Shown here piece by piece: positions 37,173 through 46,385 of a stretch of 47,294 nt of DNA; the stretch's first letter is position 1, and each line of letters starts with the position of its first letter. The stretch is from positions 1 through 47,294 of IMG/VR virus record IMGVR_UViG_3300032722_000035; one strand, written 5' to 3'. A program made the position numbers and the translations under genes. This DNA is from a virus. The notes beneath the pieces were generated by a model that searched no databases, had not been told where the DNA came from, and worked only from the letters and a program-made list of their open reading frames with translations.

Positions 37173-37180
37173 TATAAATA
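37173..37180 (+). promoter_or_regulatory. Late promoter (perfect TATAAATA) for the tape measure gene
   Basis: An exact TATAAATA box on the plus strand lies 36 bases before the tape-measure ATG at 37216, giving a leader of about 25-30 nt. It points right, across the minus-strand box at 37197-37204. Match and position are seen; gp55-dependent use is by analogy with T4. Confidence 0.7.
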
Positions 37181-37196
37181 TAATTGATATACCTTA

Positions 37197-37204
37197 TATT
37201 TATT
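37197..37204 (-). promoter_or_regulatory. Late promoter (AATAAATA) for the gp26-like pair
   Basis: The minus strand reads AATAAATA, 36 bases before the gp26-like ATG at 37161, and fits the NATAAATA form. It points left, across the plus-strand TATAAATA at 37173-37180, so the two predicted start points lie within a few bases of each other. Confidence 0.6.
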
Positions 37205-37215
37205 GGTAAACATTT

Positions 37216-39936
37216 ATGGCTGAAAATAACGAAATAGACCAGGATCAAATTGATAAGATTAATGATATCCTGAGAGAATTAGGAACTACATTTGAGGATG
37301 AAATCAAGCGTCGTCACGTAGGTAGCAAATCTTGGGGTGATGCTGAAAAAGAAGTAGTAAAATATACTGAAATGTACAAAAAGTCTAGAGAGCAGTATAA
37401 GAAAACTGCTCAAGAACTTAATCGAGACATGCAGTCTATTAGAAAAAGCCTTAATGCTGGAGAAATGTCGGCTGAAGAACTTAGCGATAGATTAGAAACA
37501 CTGCGTAAAGAAGTCGATAAAACAATCGAGCAAGATAAGAAAAAAGCTCTATTAGATCAAAAAATGGACCTTGAGCGTCTAAATGCTCAAAATAAAGCCA
37601 GTGCTGTGCTTAAAGATGGTGCTTTTCAAACAGCAGGAGCCATGGGTGCAGGTATTGCTAAAGCAATAGGTGGATTGGCTAGATCTGCATTAACCAGTAG
37701 TGATAGTTTTGAAGTTGCAGGTAGTCTAATGTCTGCGGGTGTTGATATTATCAACACAGCTAATCAAGGTGGTGCTAATGCACTTAAATCGTTTGGCGCT
37801 GCTACAGCAGGCGCAGGTGGTAAAGTTGGAATATTAGGTGCCGGCGCCGAGATTGCAGGTACAGCACTAGGCGCATTAAGTGACGGAATGACTGAATTAG
37901 CTAAAGCCGGTATCGGCTTTATGATAGGTCAGACTAAACAGTTAATAGGTGGCTTTAATGCAATGTCATCTGCTGGTGCAATATATACTGGCGGTATGAC
38001 AGAAATGATTAGTACTGCCCAAACCGCAGGAATGACTCTTGATCAATTCTCCAAAGCAGTATCAAGTAATACAACAGCATTAGCTAAATCGGGCCTAGGG
38101 GTAGGTGATGCAAGTAAACGCATGGCTGGCGCTATGGAAAAAGGCGGTAAGTCCGCTCAAGCAGGCATGTTTGCTCTAGGTATGAGCATGGAAGACCAAG
38201 CTGCAGCCTATGCACAAACAATGGCTACTATGGCTGGTCCAACTGGTCAATTAAAAGCCAGCAATGCAGAAGTAGCGGCACAGACACAAGAGTATGCAAA
38301 AACTCTTAAAATGGTATCAGACATAACAGGTGAAGATGCTAAAGCAAAGCAAGAGAAATTAAGACAAGATAACGATACTTTAGCATTTAACGCAGTATTG
38401 GACAAAATGTCCGAAAAAGAACGTGCTGCAACAAACAATGCTATGATGTTAATGAGCGCAGACCAACAACGTGCATTCCGCGAACAACATTTATACGGCA
38501 CAATTATTAGTAAAGATTTGGCTGGTACAGCGGCAACTAACACAGCTATTGCTAAAAACTTTAATGATACATTCCAAGCATCTAAAAATCATACATTAGA
38601 TGCTAAGAAAATGGCAGAAATTCAACATGATACTGCTGCTGACATGAAAAAACAATCTGATGAAGCTGGCGCAAGCATTGGTTTAGCTACTTCTGGACCA
38701 GCTACTGAAATTGCTAAATCAATGAACGAAATTAATCAATACGGTCAAAAATTTAGTAATGCACAAAAAGTAGCTGCTGAGATAGCAGAAGCACAGAAAA
38801 AAGGTCAGACAGGTCAAGCCGGTGATGAAGTAAAATTACAACAACAACAACAACAATTTATGCTAGAACAGCAGGCACTTGCAGCAAAAAATCTAGGATT
38901 GTTTAGTAAAGCATTAGAAGAATCACAAAAAGCTGCAATTTTAGCAGTAAAAGCATTAGGTTCATTAGCTGAAACTGCTAAGGAAAACCCAATCAAAGCA
39001 GGTATATTAGCTGCACTACCTGCTATACTTGGTTTTGTGGGACCAATGTTATTGTCAAAGTTTGCTGGCGGAAAATTTGGAGTACTAGGCACACCAGGAA
39101 ATCCAATGCACGTTACCATGGGTGGTGGCGGTGGCGGGCCTGATTTAAGTGACCTTGGCGGTGGAGAGAAAGGTGGCAAAGGTAAAGGGCTAACACAGGA
39201 TAAATCAGGTAAATGGCGCAATGAAAAAGGTCAGTTTGCCAGCAAAGCTGAAATTGCTGAACATCTGGCAGAAAAAGAAGCCAAGCAAGCTGGTGGAGTA
39301 ATGAGCAAGTTTAAGCAATTTGGCAAAATAGGTGGTAAGGCATTAGGTATTGCGGGTGCTGTAGCGAGTCTTGGTATGATGGCTAAAGACTTATACGATA
39401 CTTCAAAAGATACTAAATTAACTACAGGACAAAAACACGAAAAAGAAGGTGGTATTGTTGGCGAAGGTCTAGGTGGTGCTGGTGGTGCATGGGCCGGAGC
39501 TGCATTAGGTGCCGCTAATCCTGTTGCACTTGCACTAGATCCATTTACATTTGGTATGTCATCTGTAGTTGGTGGAGCCCTTGGTGGGGCATTGGGTTAT
39601 TGGGGTGGTAGTAAACTTGGCGGAATGGCAGGTAAAGCCGTTATGAAAGATAAACCAGTTGCACCGGCCGCACCAACTACACCAGCTGCACATCCTTCTC
39701 CTAGTGTACAAAATACTGCGCCTAAACCACCTACATCAGATCATGCAGTTACTACTGCTTCTGCAGCATTAGCAACAACCCAAGCAGAAGAAAAAGCAAG
39801 AAAAGATGCTATGGTTACACCTGCGGCTAATTTACCACCGGGCGTACAGCAACAAATTGAGTTATTGCAGCAAATATTAACAACAATGTTAAAAAATAAT
39901 CAAATAACAAATGGAATATTGCAACACTCAATGTAA
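37216..39936 (+). CDS. Tail tape measure protein
   Basis: The 906-residue product has the composition of a tape measure: a charged helical N-terminus (about 1-130, Lys/Glu/Gln-rich), then long Ala/Gly/Met-rich hydrophobic stretches (130-420), another helical region, and Gly-rich glycine-zipper segments near 690-810 (GLGGAGGAWAGAALGAANP, GGALGGALGYWGGSKLGG). The region GKWRNEKGQFASKAEIAEH (near 670) is often seen in phage tail proteins. It contains a run of six Gln from a CAA repeat. T4's gp29 tape measure is 590 aa, so a longer tail is expected. It starts at ATG 37216 behind a TATAAATA box and precedes the portal gene by 35 bases. Its usual assembly partners would be the gp26-like pair on the opposite strand. 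Confidence 0.8.
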   Translation: MAENNEIDQDQIDKINDILRELGTTFEDEIKRRHVGSKSWGDAEKEVVKYTEMYKKSREQYKKTAQELNRDMQSIRKSLNAGEMSAEELSDRLETLRKEVDKTIEQDKKKALLDQKMDLERLNAQNKASAVLKDGAFQTAGAMGAGIAKAIGGLARSALTSSDSFEVAGSLMSAGVDIINTANQGGANALKSFGAATAGAGGKVGILGAGAEIAGTALGALSDGMTELAKAGIGFMIGQTKQLIGGFNAMSSAGAIYTGGMTEMISTAQTAGMTLDQFSKAVSSNTTALAKSGLGVGDASKRMAGAMEKGGKSAQAGMFALGMSMEDQAAAYAQTMATMAGPTGQLKASNAEVAAQTQEYAKTLKMVSDITGEDAKAKQEKLRQDNDTLAFNAVLDKMSEKERAATNNAMMLMSADQQRAFREQHLYGTIISKDLAGTAATNTAIAKNFNDTFQASKNHTLDAKKMAEIQHDTAADMKKQSDEAGASIGLATSGPATEIAKSMNEINQYGQKFSNAQKVAAEIAEAQKKGQTGQAGDEVKLQQQQQQFMLEQQALAAKNLGLFSKALEESQKAAILAVKALGSLAETAKENPIKAGILAALPAILGFVGPMLLSKFAGGKFGVLGTPGNPMHVTMGGGGGGPDLSDLGGGEKGGKGKGLTQDKSGKWRNEKGQFASKAEIAEHLAEKEAKQAGGVMSKFKQFGKIGGKALGIAGAVASLGMMAKDLYDTSKDTKLTTGQKHEKEGGIVGEGLGGAGGAWAGAALGAANPVALALDPFTFGMSSVVGGALGGALGYWGGSKLGGMAGKAVMKDKPVAPAAPTTPAAHPSPSVQNTAPKPPTSDHAVTTASAALATTQAEEKARKDAMVTPAANLPPGVQQQIELLQQILTTMLKNNQITNGILQHSM
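38839..38856 (+). repeat. (CAA)6 microsatellite inside the tape measure gene
   Basis: Six consecutive CAA triplets encode a Gln run. Being in frame, any gain or loss would only change the protein length by single residues. Confidence 0.8.
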
Positions 39937-39971
39937 AAAGGTTAAATATAGTATCATAAAGAGAATAGAAT

Positions 39972-41693
39972 ATGTCTTGGAAAAAGCATTTTAAGACCGC
40001 AAATAATAGCGGTATGATGAGTCCGTTGGGTGGTAGTGGTAATAACAACACTAACCTGCCAGACGCAAAATACAGTAACTTTGCCAGTCAATTGCCGGAA
40101 GTATATGTAGGTCATCCAAATCGCACTGAGCGTTACAACCAGTATGAACAAATGGATATGGACAGTGAAATTAATGCGGCATTAGATATCCTTGCTGAGT
40201 TTATGACACAGCCCAATATCGAAAACGGTACAGGTTTTGATTTATTCTTTAAAGAAGACCCAACAGATAACGAAGTTAAGATCCTTAAAGATCAACTACA
40301 ACAATGGGTTAGTCTTAACGACTTAAACAAGAGATTGTTTAAATTAGTTCGCAATGTAATCAAATACGGCGATCAGGTATTTTTACGTGATCCAGAAACA
40401 TTCAAATTGTTCTGGACAGAAATGTTTAAAGTTACTAAAGTTATTGTTAACGAAGCTAAAGGTAAAGAACCAGAGCAATACGTTATTAAAGATCTTAACA
40501 TTAATTTCCAAAATTTAACTGCTACAGCTTTAAGTAGTAGCGATACATATATTAATCATCCACAAGTTGGTGGACCTAGTGGAAGTTATGTACAACCACA
40601 AACTCCATATAGTGGTGGCAGCCGTTTTAGTCATGCTAAAAACGAAGCTGTTATTGATGCAGAACACGTAGTACACTTAAGTTTAACAGAGGGACTAGAC
40701 TTAAACTGGCCTTTTGGTAACAGTGTGTTAGAAAGTATCTTTAAGATCTTTAAACAAAAAGAACTATTAGAAGATGCTATTATTATCTATCGCATACAAC
40801 GTGCTCCGGAACGTCGTATCTTTAAGATTGACGTAGGTAATATGCCAACACACTTGGCTATGGCTTATGTTGACCGTATTAAAAATGAAATCCATCAACG
40901 TAGAATCCCAACGCAATCAGGTGGCGGACAAAACATGATGGATGCTACATATAATCCATTAAGTACAAACGAAGATTATTTCTTCCCAGTTACAGCAGAC
41001 GGGCGCGGATCTAGCATAGATACATTCCCGGGTGGTCAAAATCTAGGTGAAATTACAGACTTACGCTTCTTTACGAACAAGATGTTCCGTGGTTTACGTA
41101 TTCCTAGTAGTTATTTGCCTACTGGAACAGATGAAAGTGAGCGTACATTTAGTGATGGTAAAACAACTACAGCATTGATTCAAGAATGGCGATTTAACCA
41201 ATATTGTATGAGATTGCAAAAGTTAATAGTTGAAAAACTTGATTCTGAGTTTAAGATGTTTATGCGTTGGAGAGGTATTAATATTGATAGTAGTTTGTTT
41301 GAACTACGTTTCAATGAACCACAAAACTTTGCAAAATATCGTCAAGCTGAAATAGACACAGCACGTATTAACTCATTTACTGCACTAGAACAAATTCCTT
41401 ACTTAAGTAAACGTTTTTTATTAGAGCGTTATTTAGATTTAAGCGAAGAAGAAATGCAACGCAATGATGAATTGTGGGCTCAAGAAAACGGTACAGTTGA
41501 AGATACTGAAGTTCCAAAAAGTAGTTTACGTGCAGTTGGTGTAACTACAGCAGGTCTACAACAAGATATGAATACACTATCACCAGAAGGTGGTACTCAG
41601 CCAGGAAATCTACCACCAGCAGAAACTGGTAATCCAGCAGCTGCTACACCGCCACCAGGTGGACCTAATAGTGTTAGCTCAGGCGCAATCTAA
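39972..41693 (+). CDS. 20: Portal vertex protein gp20
   Basis: The 573-residue product (T4 gp20: 524 aa) carries many family blocks: NRTERYNQYEQMDMDSEINA, ALDILAEFMTQPN, LVRNVIKYGDQVFLRDPETF, LDLNWPFGNSVLESIFKIFK, IYRIQRAPERRIFKIDVGN, YFFPVTADGRGSSIDTFPGG and FFTNKMFRGLRIPSSYLPTG. The portal forms the dodecameric DNA gate of the head and starts prohead assembly. The C-terminal ~60 residues are a Pro/Gly/Ala-rich tail. It leads the head block (portal, core, protease, scaffold, capsid) in T4 order, with no clear late promoter of its own, so it is probably read through from the tape measure promoter. Confidence 0.95.
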   Translation: MSWKKHFKTANNSGMMSPLGGSGNNNTNLPDAKYSNFASQLPEVYVGHPNRTERYNQYEQMDMDSEINAALDILAEFMTQPNIENGTGFDLFFKEDPTDNEVKILKDQLQQWVSLNDLNKRLFKLVRNVIKYGDQVFLRDPETFKLFWTEMFKVTKVIVNEAKGKEPEQYVIKDLNINFQNLTATALSSSDTYINHPQVGGPSGSYVQPQTPYSGGSRFSHAKNEAVIDAEHVVHLSLTEGLDLNWPFGNSVLESIFKIFKQKELLEDAIIIYRIQRAPERRIFKIDVGNMPTHLAMAYVDRIKNEIHQRRIPTQSGGGQNMMDATYNPLSTNEDYFFPVTADGRGSSIDTFPGGQNLGEITDLRFFTNKMFRGLRIPSSYLPTGTDESERTFSDGKTTTALIQEWRFNQYCMRLQKLIVEKLDSEFKMFMRWRGINIDSSLFELRFNEPQNFAKYRQAEIDTARINSFTALEQIPYLSKRFLLERYLDLSEEEMQRNDELWAQENGTVEDTEVPKSSLRAVGVTTAGLQQDMNTLSPEGGTQPGNLPPAETGNPAAATPPPGGPNSVSSGAI

Positions 41694-41714
41694 TCTTTTT
41701 TGGTAAATAACTTT

Positions 41715-41954
41715 ATGAACCTATTAGAAATGTTTAATGAAAGCGATTTGCCTGGATACTATAACGAAAAGGACGATAATACTCCTTTAAAGTTAAGCGA
41801 TCTTCGTAAGACTAAAATTACGTTAAAACAGCTTAATCGATTACGTATTATGAATGATGTGCGTAAACTTGAATATGAACAAAAAATAACATCGGTTCAA
41901 AAACAATATGCTCAACCACCTGCAGAAAGTTCAGAAGGCGGAATGTCTGCTTAA
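41715..41954 (+). CDS. 79-residue conserved-type protein between portal and core
   Basis: The product reads NLLEMFNESDLPGYYNEKDD, then LKLSDLRKTKITLKQLNRLR and a helical Arg/Lys-rich stretch ending in a Pro/Gly/Ser tail. Proteins with the same layout sit between gp20 and the core protein in aquatic T4-like phages, as I recall; in T4 the gap holds gp67/gp68. I chose ATG 41715 rather than a TTG at 41700, because the extension adds only five residues. It could be a minor prohead core component; this is by position only. Confidence 0.65.
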   Translation: MNLLEMFNESDLPGYYNEKDDNTPLKLSDLRKTKITLKQLNRLRIMNDVRKLEYEQKITSVQKQYAQPPAESSEGGMSA

Positions 41955-42010
41955 TTATCTCTCAGAATCAATCAAAAAACACGCATTTAACCCAGTTTTT
42001 GTCTTATATA

Positions 42011-42018
42011 TGTAAATA
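42011..42018 (+). promoter_or_regulatory. Weak candidate late promoter (TGTAAATA) before the core protein
   Basis: The 117-base gap between 41954 and 42072 has TGTAAATA on the plus strand, one mismatch from TATAAATA at a position normally fixed as A, so the call is weak. It would give a leader of about 45 nt before the strong AAGGAG site at 42060-42065. No sigma70-like pair with correct spacing was found in the gap. Confidence 0.3.
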
Positions 42019-42071
42019 TTATTACAAAGAATACATGATATGTATTATCTTACTCATTTTAAGGAGTTCAC

Positions 42072-43025
42072 ATGAACAAATACGAACAATTAGTTGAATT
42101 CATCATTAATGATGAAACTGAAAAGGCTCGTGAATTATTCCACAATATCGTTGTTGAAAAATCACGTGACATTTATGAAAGCCTAGTCGATCAAGAAGAC
42201 TTAGAAGAAGTTGGTGGAAACCAAGTTAAAGGATTAGTTAAAGACGTTCAAATGGACGAAGAAGGCCTAGCTGAAGAAGAAGAATTTGATTCAGAAGAAG
42301 ATGAAGACGGTGATTTTGACCATGATGAATTTGGTGGCGAAGAACACGAAGAAGCTTCTGATGAAGAGCGTATCACTGATTTAGAAGATGCACTTGACGA
42401 ACTTAAAGCTGAATTTGATGCATTAATGGCTGACGAAGAACACGAGCCAGAACATCATGATGGTATTGATGATCCAGACTTTAGCGAAATTCATGGCGGC
42501 GAAGAAGAGTATGGCCAAGAAGATGAAATGGAAGGTATGATGTATGAGTCAGCTGAAGAAGATGACGAAGAAGATGACGAAGAAGATAGTGAAGAACTAG
42601 ATGAATCAGTTATCCGCGAATACGTTGATTTAGTTGGCAAACCTTACTCAGGCGAATTAGATGGATCTGAAGGTCGTACAGTTGGTAAAGGCGGTGATGC
42701 TCCAGTAGTTAATGCTAAGGGTATTGTAGCTGGTAAAAATCCAATTGGTGCCGGTGCTGCTAATGCTCGCAACATTGCTACTGGTAAAGCAGGTCAAAAC
42801 CCAGATGGTAAAGCAATTCCAAAACCAAGCAATCAATATAGCAAAAATGAAGGCGATTTACCACACGCTGGTCAATTCAAAAACACCCCAGGTAAAAAGA
42901 AAGTTTGGGATGGTAGCGGAGATGGCGGTCACGGAGCTGAAAAGAAATCAGGTTCAGAAGGTAAATTAGTTGGTAATGACGGTAGTCGTCCTATCAATAA
43001 AAAGAGCCCATTAAAAGCTCGTTAA
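42072..43025 (+). CDS. 67: Prohead core protein, gp67-like, with acidic and basic halves
   Basis: The 317-residue product starts NKYEQLVEFIINDETEKARE, then LFHNIVVEKSRDIYESLV, a helical start like T4 gp67 (which begins with a similar short helix and then an acidic run). Residues 50-190 are extremely acidic, with runs of Glu/Asp such as EEDDEEDDEEDSEELDES, partly built from a 12-base GAA/GAT/GAC repeat. Residues 190-317 switch to Gly/Lys/Asn-rich basic sequence ending KKSPLKAR. gp67 is an internal core protein that is cut into peptides by gp21 during head maturation. It is much longer than T4 gp67 (80 aa). It has the best Shine-Dalgarno site in the block (AAGGAG). Confidence 0.72.
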   Translation: MNKYEQLVEFIINDETEKARELFHNIVVEKSRDIYESLVDQEDLEEVGGNQVKGLVKDVQMDEEGLAEEEEFDSEEDEDGDFDHDEFGGEEHEEASDEERITDLEDALDELKAEFDALMADEEHEPEHHDGIDDPDFSEIHGGEEEYGQEDEMEGMMYESAEEDDEEDDEEDSEELDESVIREYVDLVGKPYSGELDGSEGRTVGKGGDAPVVNAKGIVAGKNPIGAGAANARNIATGKAGQNPDGKAIPKPSNQYSKNEGDLPHAGQFKNTPGKKKVWDGSGDGGHGAEKKSGSEGKLVGNDGSRPINKKSPLKAR

Positions 43026-43038
43026 TTAGGAAACAGCA

Positions 43039-43680
43039 ATGGCTTTATATCTTAAAGAAAACTTAACCTATGATGCTGCAAGAATGGAAGTTCTTACTGA
43101 GGACTCACATGACGGCAAAGGTAAGAATCTTTATATGAAAGGAATATTCATTCAAGGTGGCGTAAAGAACCATAATGAGCGTGTATACCCTGTTCAAGAG
43201 ATTGGTAAAGCTGTTTCTCAAATTATGGAACAAATCAAGGGTGGCTACAGCGTTTTAGGCGAAGTAGATCACCCAGATGATTTGAAAATTAATTTAGACC
43301 GTGTAAGCCATATGATTACTGATATGTGGATGGACGGTCCTAATGGCTTTGGTAAATTAAAGATTCTTCCAACTCCTATGGGTAAGTTAGTAGAAACCAT
43401 GTTAGAGAGTGGAGTAAAACTAGGCGTTAGTTCTAGAGGTAGCGGAAACGTTAGCGAAGGAAGTGGCCAAGTTAGTGACTTTGAAATAGTCACAGTAGAT
43501 GTAGTTGCGCAACCAAGCGCACCTAATGCGTATCCGACAGCGATTTACGAAGGACTGATGAATATGCGTGGTGGTGCTAAGGCATTCGAAATTGCTCGTG
43601 AAGCAAGCGCAGATCAAAAGGTACAGAAGTATTTGAGAGAGCAGGTTACTCGCTTGATCAAAGATCTAAAAATTAAATAG
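43039..43680 (+). CDS. 21: Prohead maturation protease gp21
   Basis: The 213-residue product (T4 gp21: 212 aa) has the herpesvirus-type serine protease signature: MKGIFIQGGVKNHNERVYP, then GEVDHPDD with the catalytic His near residue 78, INLDRVSHMI, and LGVSSRGSG with the catalytic Ser near 131. DFEIVTVDVVAQPSAPNAYP is the next conserved block. It cleaves core, scaffold and capsid proteins after (I/L)xE. It starts 13 bases after the core protein gene and ends in TAG 9 bases before gp22, as in T4. Confidence 0.95.
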   Translation: MALYLKENLTYDAARMEVLTEDSHDGKGKNLYMKGIFIQGGVKNHNERVYPVQEIGKAVSQIMEQIKGGYSVLGEVDHPDDLKINLDRVSHMITDMWMDGPNGFGKLKILPTPMGKLVETMLESGVKLGVSSRGSGNVSEGSGQVSDFEIVTVDVVAQPSAPNAYPTAIYEGLMNMRGGAKAFEIAREASADQKVQKYLREQVTRLIKDLKIK

Positions 43681-43689
43681 GAGATCACA

Positions 43690-44784
43690 ATGTTAGACGC
43701 TATCAAACCATTGTTGGAAAGTGGCATCATTAACGAAGAAACTCAAACTGCTATTACAGAAGCTTGGGAATCACAAATTAATGAAGCACGTGAAGTTGTT
43801 CGCGCAGAATTGCGTGAAGAATTTGCTCGTCGCTACGATCATGACAAACAAGTAATGGTTGAAGCTCTAGACAAAATGGTTACTGAAAGTCTTACCGCCG
43901 AACTTAAAGAGTTCGCCGAAGAAAAACAAGCTCTAGCTGAAGACCGTGTTAAATTTAAACGTAACATGGTAGAAAGCGCAGGTAAATTTAACAATTTTAT
44001 GATTGGTAAATTATCTGAAGAGATTAAAGAGTTACGTACAGATCGCAAAGTTCAACAAGAAAGCGTTGCTAAACTTGAGAAATTTGTAATCAAAGCGTTA
44101 GCTGAAGAAATCAAAGAGTTTGATCAAGACAAGAAAGCTGTAGTTGAAACTAAAGTGAAACTGGTTGCTGAAGCTAATACTAAATTAGCTGAACTACAAA
44201 GTCAATTTATTAAACGCAGTGCAGCTCTTGTTAAAGAGTCAGTAACAAACAATCTAGGGTCAGAATTGACTCAACTAAAAGAAGACATCCAGGCTGCTCG
44301 TGAGAACATGTTTGGTCGTCGCCTATTTGAAGCATTTGCAAGTGAATTTGCTGTAACTCACTTAAATGAGAACAAAGAATTTGCTAAACTTCAAGCTCAA
44401 TTAGCTAAGAAAGACCGACAGTTAGCTGAAAGCAAGAAAGCAATTGCAGAAAAAGAAGCATTAGTTGAATCTAAGAACCGTGAAGTTCGAGTAATCAAAG
44501 AAAGTGTTAACCGCAAGGAGACACTAAATGGTTTACTTAAAACGTTAAATAAAGAGAAAGCTGAAGTAATGAGCAGTTTACTCGAAGGTGTGCAAACTGA
44601 AAGACTTCAGGCTGCATACGACAAGTATCTACCAGCAGTTCTAAACAATGCTCCGGCAGTCAAAACTGAAAAAGTAATGATCGCTGAAAGCCGCAAAGAA
44701 GTAACTGGTGATAAATCTGCTAAAGCAAACGTAGAATCTGACAACAATGTTGTTGAAATTCGTCGTTTAGCAGGGCTAAAATAG
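43690..44784 (+). CDS. 22: Prohead scaffold protein gp22
   Basis: The 364-residue product is almost wholly helical and charged (Glu, Lys, Ala, Leu). It has NEETQTAITEAWESQINEAR near the start, the repeated theme (L/A)AEEIKEF, and the block MFGRRLFEAFASEFAVTHLN near 210 that is typical of gp22. It ends VVEIRRLAGLK. gp22 forms the inner scaffold on which gp23 assembles and is then degraded by gp21. AGGAG lies upstream of the ATG. The stop is a double TAG TAA. Length is above T4 gp22 (269 aa), in line with aquatic relatives. Confidence 0.92.
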   Translation: MLDAIKPLLESGIINEETQTAITEAWESQINEAREVVRAELREEFARRYDHDKQVMVEALDKMVTESLTAELKEFAEEKQALAEDRVKFKRNMVESAGKFNNFMIGKLSEEIKELRTDRKVQQESVAKLEKFVIKALAEEIKEFDQDKKAVVETKVKLVAEANTKLAELQSQFIKRSAALVKESVTNNLGSELTQLKEDIQAARENMFGRRLFEAFASEFAVTHLNENKEFAKLQAQLAKKDRQLAESKKAIAEKEALVESKNREVRVIKESVNRKETLNGLLKTLNKEKAEVMSSLLEGVQTERLQAAYDKYLPAVLNNAPAVKTEKVMIAESRKEVTGDKSAKANVESDNNVVEIRRLAGLK

Positions 44785-44814
44785 TAACACACTTTTATTA
44801 AGGAAAATAAAGAA

Positions 44815-45984
44815 ATGACAACCCAACTATTAGAAGGCCGTTGGAACGAGACCAAAGACGCCCTGTTAGAAGGTCTACAAGGTTCTAAAAGAACTACAAT
44901 GGCAATTATCTTAGAAAACACTAAGAAACACTTGATGGAAACTGCAACAGCTGGCGCTACAGCAGTTGGTAACGTAGCAACATTAAACCGCGTGATTCTT
45001 CCAGTAATCCGTCGTGTAATGCCTACAGTTATCGCTAACGAAATCGTTGGTGTACAACCAATGACTGGTCCAGTTGCACAAATTCACACATTACGTGTGC
45101 GTTATGCAGACCAAGTTAGTGCTTCTTCAGGTGACAGCACTACTCCAGGTGATGAAGCATTATCACCATTCAAGATCGCTACTGCGTATTCTGGTACAAC
45201 AGCAGGTTTAGCTGCTTCAACATCAACACTTGAAGGTGTGCCAGGTAATCGTATTAACGTTCAAATCTTGAAACAAGTTGTTGAAGCTAAAACACGTAAA
45301 TTAAGCGCACGTTGGACATTTGAAGCTGCACAAGATGCACAATCAATGCACGGTCTAGACGTTGAAGCTGAAATTATGGCTGCTTTAGCGCAAGAAATTA
45401 CAGTTGAAATTGACCAAGAAATTTTGGCAAGTTTAGCTTCTCTTGCTGGTAACACATATAACTTCAACCAAGCTACAGTATCTGGTACTGCTACATTCGT
45501 TGGTGACGAACATGCTGCTCTTGCAGTTGTTATCAACCGTGCTGCAAACTTGATTGCACAACGTACACGTCGTGGTGCTGCTAACTGGGCAGTTGTAAGT
45601 CCAGAATCTTTAACAGTATTACAATCTGCAACTACTTCAGCTTTTGCTCGTAGTACAGAAGGTACTTTCGAAGCTCCAACAAACACAAAATTTGTTGGTA
45701 CATTAAACAATGCTATGAAGATCTATGTAAACAGCTTTGCTGCTTCTGGTACTTCAGTATTGGTAGGTTACAAAGGTTCTAGCGAAGCTGATGCAGCTGC
45801 GTTCTATTGCCCATATGTGCCTTTAATGAGTTCTGGTGTTGTGTTAGATCCTAGCACGTTCGAACCAGTAGTAGGCTTCATGACACGTTATGGTTATGCT
45901 GAGCTTACAAATACTGCTTCTTCACTAGGTAACGCAGCTGACTACTTAGAAACAATCGGTATCTCAAACCTATCATTCCAATAA
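44815..45984 (+). CDS. 23: Major capsid protein gp23
   Basis: The 389-residue product is clearly gp23: RTTMAIILENTKKHL, AVGNVATLNRVILPVIRRVM, PTVIANEIVGVQPMTGPVAQ, IHTLRVRYAD, and later ARWTFEAAQDAQSMHGLDVE and VGYKGSSEADAAAFYCPYVP. It forms the hexamers of the head. Candidate gp21 cut sites of the (I/L)xE type are at Glu34 (ILE) and Glu42 (LME), earlier than the T4 cut after Glu65. It is shorter than T4 gp23 (521 aa). AAGGAAA lies before the ATG, and a strong terminator follows the gene, so it ends the head transcript inside the window. Its codon choice looks more regular than in the surrounding genes, as expected for the most abundant virion protein. Confidence 0.97.
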   Translation: MTTQLLEGRWNETKDALLEGLQGSKRTTMAIILENTKKHLMETATAGATAVGNVATLNRVILPVIRRVMPTVIANEIVGVQPMTGPVAQIHTLRVRYADQVSASSGDSTTPGDEALSPFKIATAYSGTTAGLAASTSTLEGVPGNRINVQILKQVVEAKTRKLSARWTFEAAQDAQSMHGLDVEAEIMAALAQEITVEIDQEILASLASLAGNTYNFNQATVSGTATFVGDEHAALAVVINRAANLIAQRTRRGAANWAVVSPESLTVLQSATTSAFARSTEGTFEAPTNTKFVGTLNNAMKIYVNSFAASGTSVLVGYKGSSEADAAAFYCPYVPLMSSGVVLDPSTFEPVVGFMTRYGYAELTNTASSLGNAADYLETIGISNLSFQ

Positions 45985-46013
45985 GATTAAAAACCTTAAA
46001 GGTATAGATAAAG

Positions 46014-46038
46014 AAAAAGCCCCGCAAGGGGCTTTTTT
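46014..46038 (+). terminator. Bidirectional Rho-independent terminator after the capsid gene
   Basis: A six-pair stem AGCCCC/GGGGCT (46018-46023 with 46028-46033) has a GCAA loop and is followed by six T. On the other strand a run of A (46014-46018) gives the U-tract for the convergent gene ending at 46043. It therefore separates the head operon from the minus-strand accessory operon. Confidence 0.92.
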
Positions 46039-46042
46039 GTGA

Positions 46043-46357
46043 CTAATATTTCTCGTTGTAATCTAGTGTATCGGTACGAGGAATATTTTTAACTAACTGT
46101 AAAATTTTATTAGCATCATTTCTATCAAAGTTCGGGTGTCTAAAGTGCCACTGTTTTTTACTTTCTGCCCTATCTAAACAATAAAGTAAATCCATCTTAA
46201 CATCAAAACTTTTAGTAGTTAAAAGCAGTGCATTCATTTCTTGTATATCTAAAAAGTATTCTACATATTTCTTAGTAGCGTTAACACTGTTATAGTTAGT
46301 AGCACCACCTCTGAAAGTAGGTTTACTTTTTTTATATTTTGCAGTATACCAAGTCAT
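46043..46357 (-). CDS. Unknown 104-residue basic protein
   Basis: I do not recognise this protein. It is Lys/Asn-rich: TWYTAKYKKSKPTFRGGATN, then VEYFLDIQEMNALLLTTKSF, VKMDLLYCLDRAESKKQWHF and a C-terminal NKILQLVKNIPRTDTLDYNE. No signal peptide, membrane segment or known motif is visible. It has a perfect AAGGAG site and a perfect consensus sigma70 promoter (46386-46414) upstream, so it is probably expressed strongly by the host polymerase soon after infection. It is the last gene before the bidirectional terminator. A small host-interaction protein is possible but not shown. Confidence 0.75.
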   Translation of the reverse strand: MTWYTAKYKKSKPTFRGGATNYNSVNATKKYVEYFLDIQEMNALLLTTKSFDVKMDLLYCLDRAESKKQWHFRHPNFDRNDANKILQLVKNIPRTDTLDYNEKY

Positions 46358-46385
46358 AATCTACTCCTTATACAAATGAAATGCA

